Positions 34,109-42,559 of a DNA stretch of 64,000 bases are shown piece by piece; positions within the stretch are counted from its first letter, which is position 1; every line of letters starts with the position of its first letter. This DNA comes from Kribbella capetownensis (GTDB taxonomy: Bacteria; Actinomycetota; Actinomycetes; Propionibacteriales; Kribbellaceae), in the NCBI RefSeq assembly GCF_004331485.1, contig NZ_SJKD01000008.1, forward strand, positions 1-64,000. The letters run 5' to 3'. Under the pieces are notes generated by a model that had not been told where the DNA came from, searched no databases, and saw nothing but the letters and a program-made list of their open reading frames with translations. A program made the translations under genes and the position numbers.

Positions 34109-36091
34109 TCACCGATACGTCAGCTCGATCAGGTTCGCCGAGTGCGGCGGCAGCTCGGCATCGACCTTCTGCCCCTTCGTATGCAGCGGCGTCGTCGTCC
34201 GCTGCACCGGCTGCGCCACGTCGTTGTTGTACGCCGTGATGTCGTCGTCGGTCACGGTGGTACGACGTGCCGACTTCACCGCCGGACCGCCGCCCGGATC
34301 GACCGTGATCGGGACTGTCTGGTCGAGGCTCCGGTTGACGACCAGCAGTTGAACGCCGTCGTTCGTCCGGGTCGCCGCGGCGACAACGGCCGAGTAGTCC
34401 TGGCCGGGCGGCACCGGATTGCCCGTCATCGTCACCTTCCGCGGCGCGGCGCCGATCATCGGCGCGGCGAGCGTAAGGGACAGCGCCCGTCCGGTGATGC
34501 CGAAGCCCGGCGGTGACGCCAGGATGTTGCCCCAGTCCCGTTTCGCCGGATCGGCGTTCGGCCCACCGTTCAGGTTCGAGTTGATCGACAGGCGTACGCC
34601 GTTGGTGAGCTGACCGATCAGCAACGCGGTTTCGTACACGTTGTGCATCTGCATCGCCGCGAAGTTGCCCGGCGTACTGACTCCGGTCGGACCGTTCTGG
34701 CTGATCGTGCCGTACTCCGTGACGGCAAGCGCGGGCCGCTTGCGGGGATCGGGGAAGTACTGGCCGAGTTGCTTGCGCAGATCGGTCAGCTCCTGGGTCG
34801 GGACGTCACTCACACTCATCAAGCGCTGATAGAGCTCGGTCGGCGTGTAGGCGCCGTCGGCGTCACCACCCTGCTGATCGGTGTAGGAGTGGATGCCCAG
34901 GCAGTCGTACGGACGGTTGCCCATGGCATCGACGAACTCCGCCTTGCCCCAGCCGGAGCAGACCGTGATCTTCGGATCGACCGCCTTCATCGCGCGGACG
35001 AAGTCGAGGAAGCCGTCCTGACGGCCGGTGGTGTACTCGATGCTCAGCTTGGCGTCCTTCGGCGGCACCGCACCGTGGACCCCGTCGCCGAAGCTGACGG
35101 TGCCGTCGGCCTCCCCGATGCTGTACACCTGCTCGCTCGGTCCGGCCGCCGCCAGAGAACCCACCCGAGTCCATTGCACGCCGTTCACGGTCAGCACCGG
35201 CTCCGCGATCGGGCCGGACTCAGCTGTCGCATCCGCAGGCAACGCGATCGGCCGGTAGCGCGTTCGGTAGGTCTGATCAGCCGCCCCCGTACCGGATCGC
35301 CGGTTCACCAGATCGCAGCCCGTGAACAGCCCGTCGTCGTTCTGGTAGGTCACCGACGCCGCTGTCTGCCGGCTCCATCCACCCTCGATGAATTGCTTCA
35401 CCCGGACCTGCTGGTCCTCGTCGCGCCAGTAGCGCTGACCGTCGAGAAACGGCTCGTTGCCGTATTCCCAGGTCTTGATCCCGTACGGCGCCGGATGGCC
35501 GTTCGCAGCGCGTACTTCGGCCCAGTCGGTACCGCCGTTGGGATTGGTCGCCGTACCGTCGCTCGGTGAGTTCATGTACTCGACGTAGTCGGCCGCGTCC
35601 GCCGACGTCTGGTTGATCGACGGCACCATCACCATGGTCTTCGCGCCGATCGCCGAGACCAGGGTCTGCTCCTCGTCCGGCCCGAACCCGTTCCGCGCAC
35701 CGGGAATCGCACCGAAGCGAACCGCCGCGAAGCCGCCTGAGGTCTGGCACCCGCGCTGCCCCACCGGCCCGATCGCCGACTTGAAGTCGAAGAAGTTCGC
35801 GACCGTTCCACCTGGGTAGCGGATCAGGTTGAGCTGCGCCGCCGCGGCCGCGTCGGGGAACCCAGCCGCCGGCGCTTGGGTCGCCGGATCCCAGGCACCG
35901 AGCTCGTCGTCGATCCACCGAGCATTGGCACCGAAGATCTCCGGCTCGATCTTCGGCGCGGGCATTCCGTCCGCCATCACCAGTGGCGCCCGATCGACCC
36001 GGATCTCCACCCGACTCGGCGGTCGGGCGGCAGCCTGGGTGAGTCCGGCGGCGACCAGTACGACGACGATCGCCCCTGTCGTTCTCCTCAT
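34109..36091 (-). CDS. Secreted GH51-like alpha-L-arabinofuranosidase with inserted beta domain
   Basis: A 660-residue secreted enzyme. Residues 1-22 are a signal peptide (RRTTGAIVVVLVAAGLTQAA). The barrel starts EPEIFGANARWIDDELGAW; NLIRYPGGTVANFFDF is the R-Y-P-G-G motif. Glu213 in WEYGNEPFLDG is the likely acid/base and Glu459 in ALAVTEYGTISQ the likely nucleophile. Between them, about residues 255-352, sits an extra domain with YSIGEADGTVSFGDGVHGAV-PPKD (key motif FGDGVHG). The end is a beta-sandwich typical of GH51. GGAGGTGCAGAC precedes the ATG. It is the last gene of the sulfatase operon and the only exported enzyme of the locus, so it should trim the polymer outside. Confidence 0.82.
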   Translation of the reverse strand: MRRTTGAIVVVLVAAGLTQAAARPPSRVEIRVDRAPLVMADGMPAPKIEPEIFGANARWIDDELGAWDPATQAPAAGFPDAAAAAQLNLIRYPGGTVANFFDFKSAIGPVGQRGCQTSGGFAAVRFGAIPGARNGFGPDEEQTLVSAIGAKTMVMVPSINQTSADAADYVEYMNSPSDGTATNPNGGTDWAEVRAANGHPAPYGIKTWEYGNEPFLDGQRYWRDEDQQVRVKQFIEGGWSRQTAASVTYQNDDGLFTGCDLVNRRSGTGAADQTYRTRYRPIALPADATAESGPIAEPVLTVNGVQWTRVGSLAAAGPSEQVYSIGEADGTVSFGDGVHGAVPPKDAKLSIEYTTGRQDGFLDFVRAMKAVDPKITVCSGWGKAEFVDAMGNRPYDCLGIHSYTDQQGGDADGAYTPTELYQRLMSVSDVPTQELTDLRKQLGQYFPDPRKRPALAVTEYGTISQNGPTGVSTPGNFAAMQMHNVYETALLIGQLTNGVRLSINSNLNGGPNADPAKRDWGNILASPPGFGITGRALSLTLAAPMIGAAPRKVTMTGNPVPPGQDYSAVVAAATRTNDGVQLLVVNRSLDQTVPITVDPGGGPAVKSARRTTVTDDDITAYNNDVAQPVQRTTTPLHTKGQKVDAELPPHSANLIELTYR

Positions 36092-36104
36092 GTCTGCACC
36101 TCCT

Positions 36105-37694
36105 TCAGGCGGGCTGGTTGGGCCTCGTCGCGCGGGCAGCGAGTACGTCGCCGTACGGGATGACTCCGACTGTGTTCGCCCAGCTCTGCCACCGGTCCGC
36201 CAGGTCCTTGACTCGTTCGGGCTGCGCGTCGGCGAGGTTGTTGCTCTCGCTCCGGTCGGCCGCCAGGTCGTACAGCTCCCACGGTCCTTCGTACTCGCGG
36301 ACGAGCTTCCAGCGATCGGAGCGGATCGCCGCGTTGCCGATGTGTTCCCAGCAGAGGTCGTGTGCTTCGGCCTCGCCACCGCGGAGCAGATCGAGCATGC
36401 TGACGCCTGGCAGTGCGGGCATCGCGTGCCCGTCGCGCTCGGCAAGCGGCGGGACACCAGTTGCCTCCAGCAACGTCGGCGCGATGTCCGTCAGCTGGTG
36501 CGGCGCGTCGACCACGCCGTCGGACAAGCCACCGTCCGGCCAGGACACGATCAGCGGGGTCGAGATGCCGCCTTCGTGCACCCACCGCTTGTACAGGCGG
36601 AACGGCGTGTTGGAGAGATTCGCCCAGGCCTGTCCATAGCTGGTGTAGGTGTCCGCGGTTCCCGGGCTGATGTCCGGTGAGTTGCCCACGCGCATCGGCG
36701 TACCGTCGGGCGCGCTGGGCGGGATGATCAGGTGGTGCTGCCGGAACCGGGCCGCGCCCTCGGGATCGCTGCGGAGCTCTTCCGCGCAGCCTCCGTTGTC
36801 GGACAGGAAGAGCACGATCGAGTTGCCGGCCTGTCCGGTCTCGTCCAGCGCGGTGAGAATCGTGCCGACGGCTCGGTCCATGGCGCGCACCTGAGCGGCG
36901 TACGCCTCCATCCTCTCGAGCTGCCACTTCTGCTCCGGTTCGTCCGTCCACGCCGGAACGGCCGGATCGCGGCGGTCGAGCGTCGCGTCCTCCGTGCAGA
37001 TGCCGGCGTCGAGCTGGCGCTGCCGACGGCGGGTCCGCAGGACGTCCCAGCCCTCGTCGAACAGGCCGCGGGTGTCGGCCAGATCGGATTCCTTCGCGTG
37101 CAGCGGCCAGTGCGGCGCGGTGAAGGCGACGTACCCGAAGAACGGTCGCTCGCCCTCGGCCGCGTCGCGGATCGCCGCCGCCGCGTGCGAACCGATCTCG
37201 TCGGTGTAGTAGAAGTCCGGCCCGAGCTCGGACAGCGGTACGGGCGTCTCGCCGTCGTGCAACGTGGTGGTCTGGAAGTAGCTGCCGGCGCCGCTGATCG
37301 TCCCCCAGAAGCGCTCGAACCCACGACGCGTCGGCCAGCTCTGATCCGGCTGCTCGCGTTCGTTGGACAGGTGCCACTTGCCCGTCATGTGCGTGTGGTA
37401 CCCGGCGGCCCGGAAGGTCTCGGCCAACGTCGCGCACCGCTCGGTGAGGCTGCCCGGATAGCCACCAGGACCGTCGTTGTTCACCAGCTCGGCGACGCCG
37501 GTCTGGTGCGGGTGCAGGCCGGTCAGCAGCGACGCGCGCGACGGACTGCAGCGCGCGGTGTTGTAGAAGTTCGTCAGGCGGGCGCCGTTCGCGGCGAGCC
37601 GGTCGATGTTCGGCGTACCGATCTCGCCGCCGTAGCAGCCGATGTCGGAGTACCCCATGTCATCGACGAGGATGATGAGGACATTCGTTTCCAT
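36105..37694 (-). CDS. Arylsulfatase-type sulfatase
   Basis: A 529-residue sulfatase of the arylsulfatase A/B branch: NVLIILVDDMGYSDIGCYGG (D-D metal pair), FYNTARCSPSRASLLTGLHP (Cys49, C-S-P-S-R), HMTGKWHLSNEREQ (G-K-W-H Lys/His), FTAPHWPLHAKESD and VLFLSDNGGCAEELRSD (D-N metal pair). All catalytic groups are present. There is no signal peptide, again predicting cytoplasmic desulfation. It lies between the SDR gene (31 bases upstream) and the secreted GH51-like gene (13 bases downstream) within the long minus-strand operon. It is the only one of the four with the G-K-W-H arylsulfatase pattern. Confidence 0.92.
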   Translation of the reverse strand: METNVLIILVDDMGYSDIGCYGGEIGTPNIDRLAANGARLTNFYNTARCSPSRASLLTGLHPHQTGVAELVNNDGPGGYPGSLTERCATLAETFRAAGYHTHMTGKWHLSNEREQPDQSWPTRRGFERFWGTISGAGSYFQTTTLHDGETPVPLSELGPDFYYTDEIGSHAAAAIRDAAEGERPFFGYVAFTAPHWPLHAKESDLADTRGLFDEGWDVLRTRRRQRQLDAGICTEDATLDRRDPAVPAWTDEPEQKWQLERMEAYAAQVRAMDRAVGTILTALDETGQAGNSIVLFLSDNGGCAEELRSDPEGAARFRQHHLIIPPSAPDGTPMRVGNSPDISPGTADTYTSYGQAWANLSNTPFRLYKRWVHEGGISTPLIVSWPDGGLSDGVVDAPHQLTDIAPTLLEATGVPPLAERDGHAMPALPGVSMLDLLRGGEAEAHDLCWEHIGNAAIRSDRWKLVREYEGPWELYDLAADRSESNNLADAQPERVKDLADRWQSWANTVGVIPYGDVLAARATRPNQPA

Positions 37695-37725
37695 CGCAGA
37701 TCCTCCAAGAGTTCAGGTGTTCGCA

Positions 37726-38454
37726 TCAGGCCCACCGTGGCAAGGTGGCGAGCATTCCTCCGTCGACCGGCAGCGACACCCCTGTCACTCCTCGGGCGTA
37801 CGGTCCGAGGAGGAAGGCAACGACCTGCGCCACGTCCTCGGCGGTGACGAAACGGCCGAGTGGATGCTCGGCCAGCAGACTTTCGGCAGCACTCGGATCG
37901 GACCACCGCTCCTTGTTCCGCTGCACCGGCACGAAGCCCGGGAGGACGGCGTTGCAGCGCATACCCTGCGGACCCCACTCCACCGCGCCGGCCCGGACGA
38001 GAGCGTCCAGAGCGGCCTTGCCCATCGCGTACGCCGCCATGCCAGGTGCTGCCCGCCGCGCGTGCACGCTCGAGATGTGGACGATCGATCCGTCGCCCGA
38101 CGCCGCAGCGGCGACTGCCGTACTCCAGGCCCAGGCCGCGGCGACCTGCACGTCGTACACCTCCGCGAGGGCACGCCGGTCGAGGCTCTCGAGTGCACCC
38201 CGATGCTCGGTCAACGTCGCCGTCACCAAGCCACTCAACCGTCCCAAGCCAGCCGCCGACTCGACTGCACGGATCACGCTCGTCTCGTCGCGGACGTCAC
38301 CGACAACCCACTCCACCGCATCCGCGGCATCGAGGCAGGCAGGCCGCTCGACCAGGTCGACGCCGACCACCGCCCAACCCCGGGCCGCGAGAGTCGAGGC
38401 GACCGCGGAGCCGATGCCGCCGCCGGCACCGGTCACCAGGGCGACGGATCTCAT
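37726..38454 (-). CDS. SDR family oxidoreductase of the sulfatase operon
   Basis: A 242-residue classical SDR. VALVTGAGGGIGSAVASTLA is the cofactor loop; Asp in VVGVDLVERPA favours NAD(H). Catalytic Ser is in IVHISSVHARRAAPG, Tyr and Lys in AAYAMGKAALDAL. The second motif N-A-G is replaced by TATLTEHRG, an unusual variation. ATG 38454 overlaps the permease stop (ATGA), fixing the start. With an enolase-superfamily protein in the same operon it fits an oxidative route: sugar to lactone or acid, then dehydration. The physiological sugar is inferred only. Confidence 0.85.
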   Translation of the reverse strand: MRSVALVTGAGGGIGSAVASTLAARGWAVVGVDLVERPACLDAADAVEWVVGDVRDETSVIRAVESAAGLGRLSGLVTATLTEHRGALESLDRRALAEVYDVQVAAAWAWSTAVAAAASGDGSIVHISSVHARRAAPGMAAYAMGKAALDALVRAGAVEWGPQGMRCNAVLPGFVPVQRNKERWSDPSAAESLLAEHPLGRFVTAEDVAQVVAFLLGPYARGVTGVSLPVDGGMLATLPRWA

Positions 38455-39344
38455 CCCTTCAGGCCCGAGGTGGCGACTCCGTCGACGATCCGCCGCTGGA
38501 ACGTGATGAACAGCACGAGCGGCGGCAACAGGGCAACGGTGCTCATGGCAAGCATCGGCCCCCACGACGAGTCGCCGGTCGAGTCGAGGAACTGGCGCAG
38601 CCCCAGCGGCACGGTGAACAGCTCGACGTCGTTGAGGTAGATGAGCTGCTTGAAGAAGTCGTTGTACGTCCAGATGAACGTGAAGATGATGGTGGTGACC
38701 AAGGCCGGCCGCAGCAACGGGAACACGATGTAGCGGTACGTCTTCCAGGGATTGCAGCCGTCCAGCCGGGCGGCCTCGTCCAGCTCCCGCGGCAGCGACC
38801 GGATGAACTGCACCATCAACAGCACGAAGAACGCGTCGACGGCGAAGAAGTGCGGCACGAACAAGGGGTAGAACGTGTTCACCCAACCGAGCTTGTTGAA
38901 CAAGATGTACTGCGGCACCAGCGTGACGTGGGTCGGCAGCATCAGCGTCACCAACATCGTCGCGTAGGCGATCCGCCGCCCGATGAAGTGGAGCCGCGCG
39001 AACGCGAACGCGGCGAGGCTGCACGAGATCACGTTGCCGACGATGGCGAACAGCGAGATCAGCAGAGAGTTCTCGATGAAGATGCTGAACGCGGTGGACA
39101 CTCCCCGCCAGCCCTCGGCGTAGTTCGACGGCTGCAGGTGCCGCGGGATCAGGCCGGGCTGGGAGAAGATCTCGTCGGTCGGTTTGAAGGAACTCGCCAC
39201 CATCCAGACCAGCGGATAGAGCATGACGAGTGTGACCACGATGAGCGCGAAGTGGGCGAGCAGGCGCCGTCCCGGCGCCCAGCGGCGGACGGCCGGACGG
39301 CTGTCGGCGTCGTCCCGGATCGCGGCGAGTCGTTCAGTCGCCAT
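38451..39344 (-). CDS. Carbohydrate ABC transporter permease (MalG type)
   Basis: A 297-residue permease with six helices, first LLAHFALIVVTLVMLYPLVW. The EAA loop is ELDEAARLDGCNPWKTYRYI followed by VFPLLRP. It pairs with the MalF-type protein encoded upstream, whose stop lies inside this gene (11-base overlap), and couples to the SDR gene by an ATGA overlap. Again no ATPase gene is close by, so a shared MsiK-like ATPase elsewhere is expected. Confidence 0.92.
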   Translation of the reverse strand: MATERLAAIRDDADSRPAVRRWAPGRRLLAHFALIVVTLVMLYPLVWMVASSFKPTDEIFSQPGLIPRHLQPSNYAEGWRGVSTAFSIFIENSLLISLFAIVGNVISCSLAAFAFARLHFIGRRIAYATMLVTLMLPTHVTLVPQYILFNKLGWVNTFYPLFVPHFFAVDAFFVLLMVQFIRSLPRELDEAARLDGCNPWKTYRYIVFPLLRPALVTTIIFTFIWTYNDFFKQLIYLNDVELFTVPLGLRQFLDSTGDSSWGPMLAMSTVALLPPLVLFITFQRRIVDGVATSGLKG

Positions 39345-40254
39345 AGTGCACCCAGTACCGGCTGAAGATGAAGTTGACCGCGACGACCGCGCCGGCCAGC
39401 AGCACCAGCATCCAGGCCATCGCCGCCGCGTAGCCCATGTCGAAGTTCACGAACCCCTCCTGATAGAGGTAAAGGGAGTAGAAGAGCGTGGAGTCGGCCG
39501 GCCCGCCCGAACCGTCGCTGATGATGAACGCCGGCGCGAACGCCTGGAACGACCGGATCAGTTGCAGGGTGAGATTGAAGAACAGGATCGGGCTCAGCAA
39601 CGGCATCGTGATGCTCCAGAACTGACGCCACCGGCTCGCACCGTCGACCTGGGCAGCCTCGTAGAACTCCCGCGGTATCTGCCGGAGCCCGGCCAGGAAG
39701 ATCACCATCGGTGCACCGAACTGCCACACCTCGAGAGCGATCAACGTGCCCAGCGCGGTGTGTGGTTCGGAGATCCAGGACGGACCGTGGATCCCGACAA
39801 GGGCCAGCATCTGGTTGACCAGCCCGTCGCCGTTGAAGACCTTCCGCCACAGCACCGCGATCGCCACGCTCCCACCGAACAGCGACGGGAGGTAGATGGC
39901 CGAGCGATAGAAGTCGAGACCGCGCAGTCCCCGGTTGAGGACCACCGCGACCGCGAGGGCGAAGGTCAGACTGAGCGGCGTACCGACGAAGACATAGATC
40001 GCGGTCACCTTCAGGGACTGCAGGAAGAGCGGGTCGGCCCCGAACATCCGGCTGAAGTTGCCCGCGCCGATCCACTTCGGTGCCGACAACAGGTCGTAGT
40101 CGGTGAAGGCGAGATACAGCGACATCAGCATCGGACCAGCGGTGAACGCCAGGAAGCCCACCAGCCATGGTGCGAGGAAGGCCAGCGCCCAGCCGTTCTG
40201 ATAGCGGGTACGACGTTTCCGCTCGCCGCGGATCGTCGGATAGGTGATTGCCAT
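39334..40254 (-). CDS. Carbohydrate ABC transporter permease (MalF type)
   Basis: A 306-residue permease. After a basic start (RGERKRRTRYQNG) helices begin ALAFLAPWLVGFLAFTAGPM. The EAA loop is FYEAAQVDGASRWRQFWSIT followed by MPLLSP. It forms the channel with the overlapping MalG-type protein. A strong purine-rich ribosome site (AAAGGAG) lies just before the ATG at 40254, and the enolase-superfamily stop is three bases upstream. The ligand is inferred to be the sulfated oligosaccharide of the locus. Confidence 0.92.
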   Translation of the reverse strand: MAITYPTIRGERKRRTRYQNGWALAFLAPWLVGFLAFTAGPMLMSLYLAFTDYDLLSAPKWIGAGNFSRMFGADPLFLQSLKVTAIYVFVGTPLSLTFALAVAVVLNRGLRGLDFYRSAIYLPSLFGGSVAIAVLWRKVFNGDGLVNQMLALVGIHGPSWISEPHTALGTLIALEVWQFGAPMVIFLAGLRQIPREFYEAAQVDGASRWRQFWSITMPLLSPILFFNLTLQLIRSFQAFAPAFIISDGSGGPADSTLFYSLYLYQEGFVNFDMGYAAAMAWMLVLLAGAVVAVNFIFSRYWVHYGD

Positions 40255-40257
40255 GGA

Positions 40258-41337
40258 TCACTCCTTTCGGCGGGAACGGGGCCGGCAGCCGATGCCGGGG
40301 CCGGTCGGCCGGATGAATCCGTCGTTCACGGGTTCGGCAGGCTCGAGGAAGGCGGTGCGATCCGCTTCTCCCCACGCGTACTCGAGCCAGGTCGTCGTAC
40401 CGGCCAGTCCGGCGAGATGAGCCGCGTGCGCGGTACCGACCGGGCCGCTCGGATTGTGGAAGGTCAACTGCGCAGCTCCAACCGCTTCGGCGATCCGTAC
40501 GACGCCGACAGGTCCGCCGGCGTGCTTGGGATCGACCAGCCAGTACCGGAGCGCGCCACTGGCACACGCGGCCGCGGCGATCTCCGGATCCCAGATGTGT
40601 TCCCCCGCAGCCAGCGCGAGTCCGCCGGCCGCCGCGCTTTCCATCCCGGACCGGTCTCCGATCTGCACGAGGTCCTCGACCCAGTGCAGTCGCATCGGCG
40701 CCAGCTCCCGGACGACGACGTTCAGCAGATCGGCGGGGACCAAGTGGTGACAGTCGGCCATGAGCGGTACGCCGCTCGGAAGCGCGTCCCGGACGAGTGC
40801 GACCAGCTCGATGCCTGCATCAACCAACTGGGCACCGGTCATGCCGCGGGCGTGGTTGTCCAGGAACGGCGCGACCTTCACGGCGGCGAATCCGTTGCTC
40901 ACGGCATCTGCTGCCGCCGCGAGGATCGCGTCCGGACCGTCGCCGCCGTACCGGCGGTTGAGGTTCGCGTACAGGCGCACGGGCTGCGGTTCGCCGAGGC
41001 CGAGGGACGTCGAGAGCGGTCTGCCCTCGAGGCGTGCCTGCAGGTCCGCGAAGGCAGCCTCGTAGCCACCGAGGACGGTGGACCACAGGAACGCGTTCTC
41101 ACCGGCCGTCCTCAGCTTCTCCAGTTGCCGACGCAGGGTCGTCCGGGCCACGTCCAGCGGAAGCCCCATCACCACCGAGCTGACCGAGCACGCGGCGTTC
41201 ACCAAGGCGTCCAGCGGCGCTCCGTCGGAAAGTTCGCCGACACCTCGGGTGCCGTCGGCAACTACTTCCACCAGCACCCACGTGCTGCGCCGCGACGCTT
41301 GGTGCGACCACACGTTCACCGAGTCGACGTCACCCAT
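40258..41337 (-). CDS. Enolase-superfamily protein (MR/MLE type)
   Basis: A 359-residue enolase-superfamily enzyme. The barrel shows FAAVKVAPFLDN (Lys154), VPLMADCHHLVP (Asp195), HWVEDLVQIG (Glu221), LAAGEHIWDP (Glu246) and LTFHNPSGPV (His294). This set supplies three Mg2+ ligands, a Lys on one face and a His on the other, as in sugar-acid dehydratases and racemases. The start MGDVDSVNVW overlaps the ROK stop by eight bases; the longer frame is unsupported. It shares the operon with an SDR, so it probably dehydrates the acid that enzyme forms. It is only distantly like the 22168 protein, so the substrates may differ. Confidence 0.82.
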   Translation of the reverse strand: MGDVDSVNVWSHQASRRSTWVLVEVVADGTRGVGELSDGAPLDALVNAACSVSSVVMGLPLDVARTTLRRQLEKLRTAGENAFLWSTVLGGYEAAFADLQARLEGRPLSTSLGLGEPQPVRLYANLNRRYGGDGPDAILAAAADAVSNGFAAVKVAPFLDNHARGMTGAQLVDAGIELVALVRDALPSGVPLMADCHHLVPADLLNVVVRELAPMRLHWVEDLVQIGDRSGMESAAAGGLALAAGEHIWDPEIAAAACASGALRYWLVDPKHAGGPVGVVRIAEAVGAAQLTFHNPSGPVGTAHAAHLAGLAGTTTWLEYAWGEADRTAFLEPAEPVNDGFIRPTGPGIGCRPRSRRKE

Positions 41338-42559
41338 AGCGCAGCTCGAGCAGCCCGGGGACGAACTCCGCCGGTGCCGCGTAGATTCGATCAAGGATCA
41401 CGCTCGCCGCCGAGACCGCGACGCCGTCCGTGCCGAACGCGCTCAGTCGCACCACCGAGTCGACATCCACCGGGCGCTTGTCCCGCAGGTAAGCGCGGGC
41501 TCCCCGCTGGACGGACTCGAGGTACTCCGGTGCATCGACCACGCCGCCGCTGACGACAACCACCTCTGGGTCGAGCATGTCGATCAACGTGCCAGCCGCA
41601 ACACCCACCAGCTCCGCCCTCGCGACCAACAGACCATCAGCACGAATATCGCCGTCCCTTGCCGCCTGGACGAGACGCTCCAGCGTCCCCCGCGTCCCGA
41701 TCAAGCCCTCCTTGCGGGCCCGCGCCAGTACGGCGAGATCGCTGGCCGCCACGTGCAGGCAGTCTCGCCGTCCACAGGAACAGGCCTCGTCGGCCGTCAC
41801 ACCTACCGACAGGTGATCGACAGTTCCCGCGGCTGCGCAGTACCCCGGGAACACCCGGCCGCCGAGCATGAACCCGGCACCCACGACGTTCCCGACGAAC
41901 AGCCCGATCAGATCGTCCACACCCTGGGCGCCACCGAACCACCGCTCGGCCATGGCCAGCGCCCGGAAGCTGGAGTCGACCTCCGTAGGCAACCCCAGAC
42001 CGCTCGCCAGCGCGTCTCGCAGCGGGGCGTCGTGCCACCGCAGTACTCGATGGTCACGCACCACACCGGCTTCACGATCGACCCAGCCGCCGGTGCTCGC
42101 TCCGACACCCAGAATCCTCCCAGGGGTTCGCGACGTCAGCTCCTGGATCCCCTCCACCGCCTGGGCGACCAGCGGTTCGAAGCCACGCCGGCGATGCGGG
42201 AGCCGTACCTCCGCCAGCAACGCGCCGCGCAGATCCAGCAGGCAGACGGTCGTACGGCGCAGTCCGAAATGTACGCCGACCACCCGATGATCCCGGTCGT
42301 CGACGACCATCGGGGTTCGCGGCCGGCCGAGCGCGCCCTGACCGGACTCGGCCGGCAACTCACGCAGCAGACCCGCCTCGGACAAGAGCCCGGTGAGCTT
42401 GGTCATCGTGCCCGTCGCCATCCCCGTGAGCCCGGAGAGCTCCGACCGTGCGATCGGGCCGTGCTGCATCACCGCACGCAGGATCGCCGAGTAGTTCTGC
42501 TGCCGGACGTCGAACGGCTGCGCCGACCGCAGCCGCCGGCCCTGGCAGGCAGTGCTCAC
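41330..42559 (-). CDS. ROK family transcriptional repressor inside its operon
   Basis: A 409-residue repressor. The HTH reads FDVRQQNYSAILRAVMQHGP, IARSELSGLTGMATGTMTKL, TGLLSEAGLL. The ROK domain has ILGVGASTGGWVD, VGNVVGAGFMLGG and the zinc motif C-S-C-G-R-R-D-C. It is clearly a paralogue of the ROK gene at 32883. The GTG start (42557-42559) overlaps the binding-protein stop (GTGA), and its own stop lies inside the enolase-superfamily gene. Being made from the operon it probably controls gives direct negative feedback. Operators with the arm TTWACTTC lie upstream of the operon at 45389 and 45470. Confidence 0.9.
   Translation of the reverse strand: MSTACQGRRLRSAQPFDVRQQNYSAILRAVMQHGPIARSELSGLTGMATGTMTKLTGLLSEAGLLRELPAESGQGALGRPRTPMVVDDRDHRVVGVHFGLRRTTVCLLDLRGALLAEVRLPHRRRGFEPLVAQAVEGIQELTSRTPGRILGVGASTGGWVDREAGVVRDHRVLRWHDAPLRDALASGLGLPTEVDSSFRALAMAERWFGGAQGVDDLIGLFVGNVVGAGFMLGGRVFPGYCAAAGTVDHLSVGVTADEACSCGRRDCLHVAASDLAVLARARKEGLIGTRGTLERLVQAARDGDIRADGLLVARAELVGVAAGTLIDMLDPEVVVVSGGVVDAPEYLESVQRGARAYLRDKRPVDVDSVVRLSAFGTDGVAVSAASVILDRIYAAPAEFVPGLLELRYG

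Noticed and set aside
31263..34112. Single 949-residue minus-strand protein combining GH51 with upstream sequence
   Set aside because: The part before 32777 is antisense to the ROK gene and not protein-like.
34109..36457. Longer start for the secreted GH51-like protein upstream of 36091
   Set aside because: The extra 122 residues lie inside the sulfatase gene and remove the signal peptide from the N-terminus; the SD at 36092-36103 supports 36091.
39223..41553. 776-residue plus-strand frame across three genes of the sulfatase operon
   Set aside because: It spans well-supported minus-strand permease and enolase-type genes and reads as low-complexity Arg/Glu/Gln sequence. It is a shadow frame.
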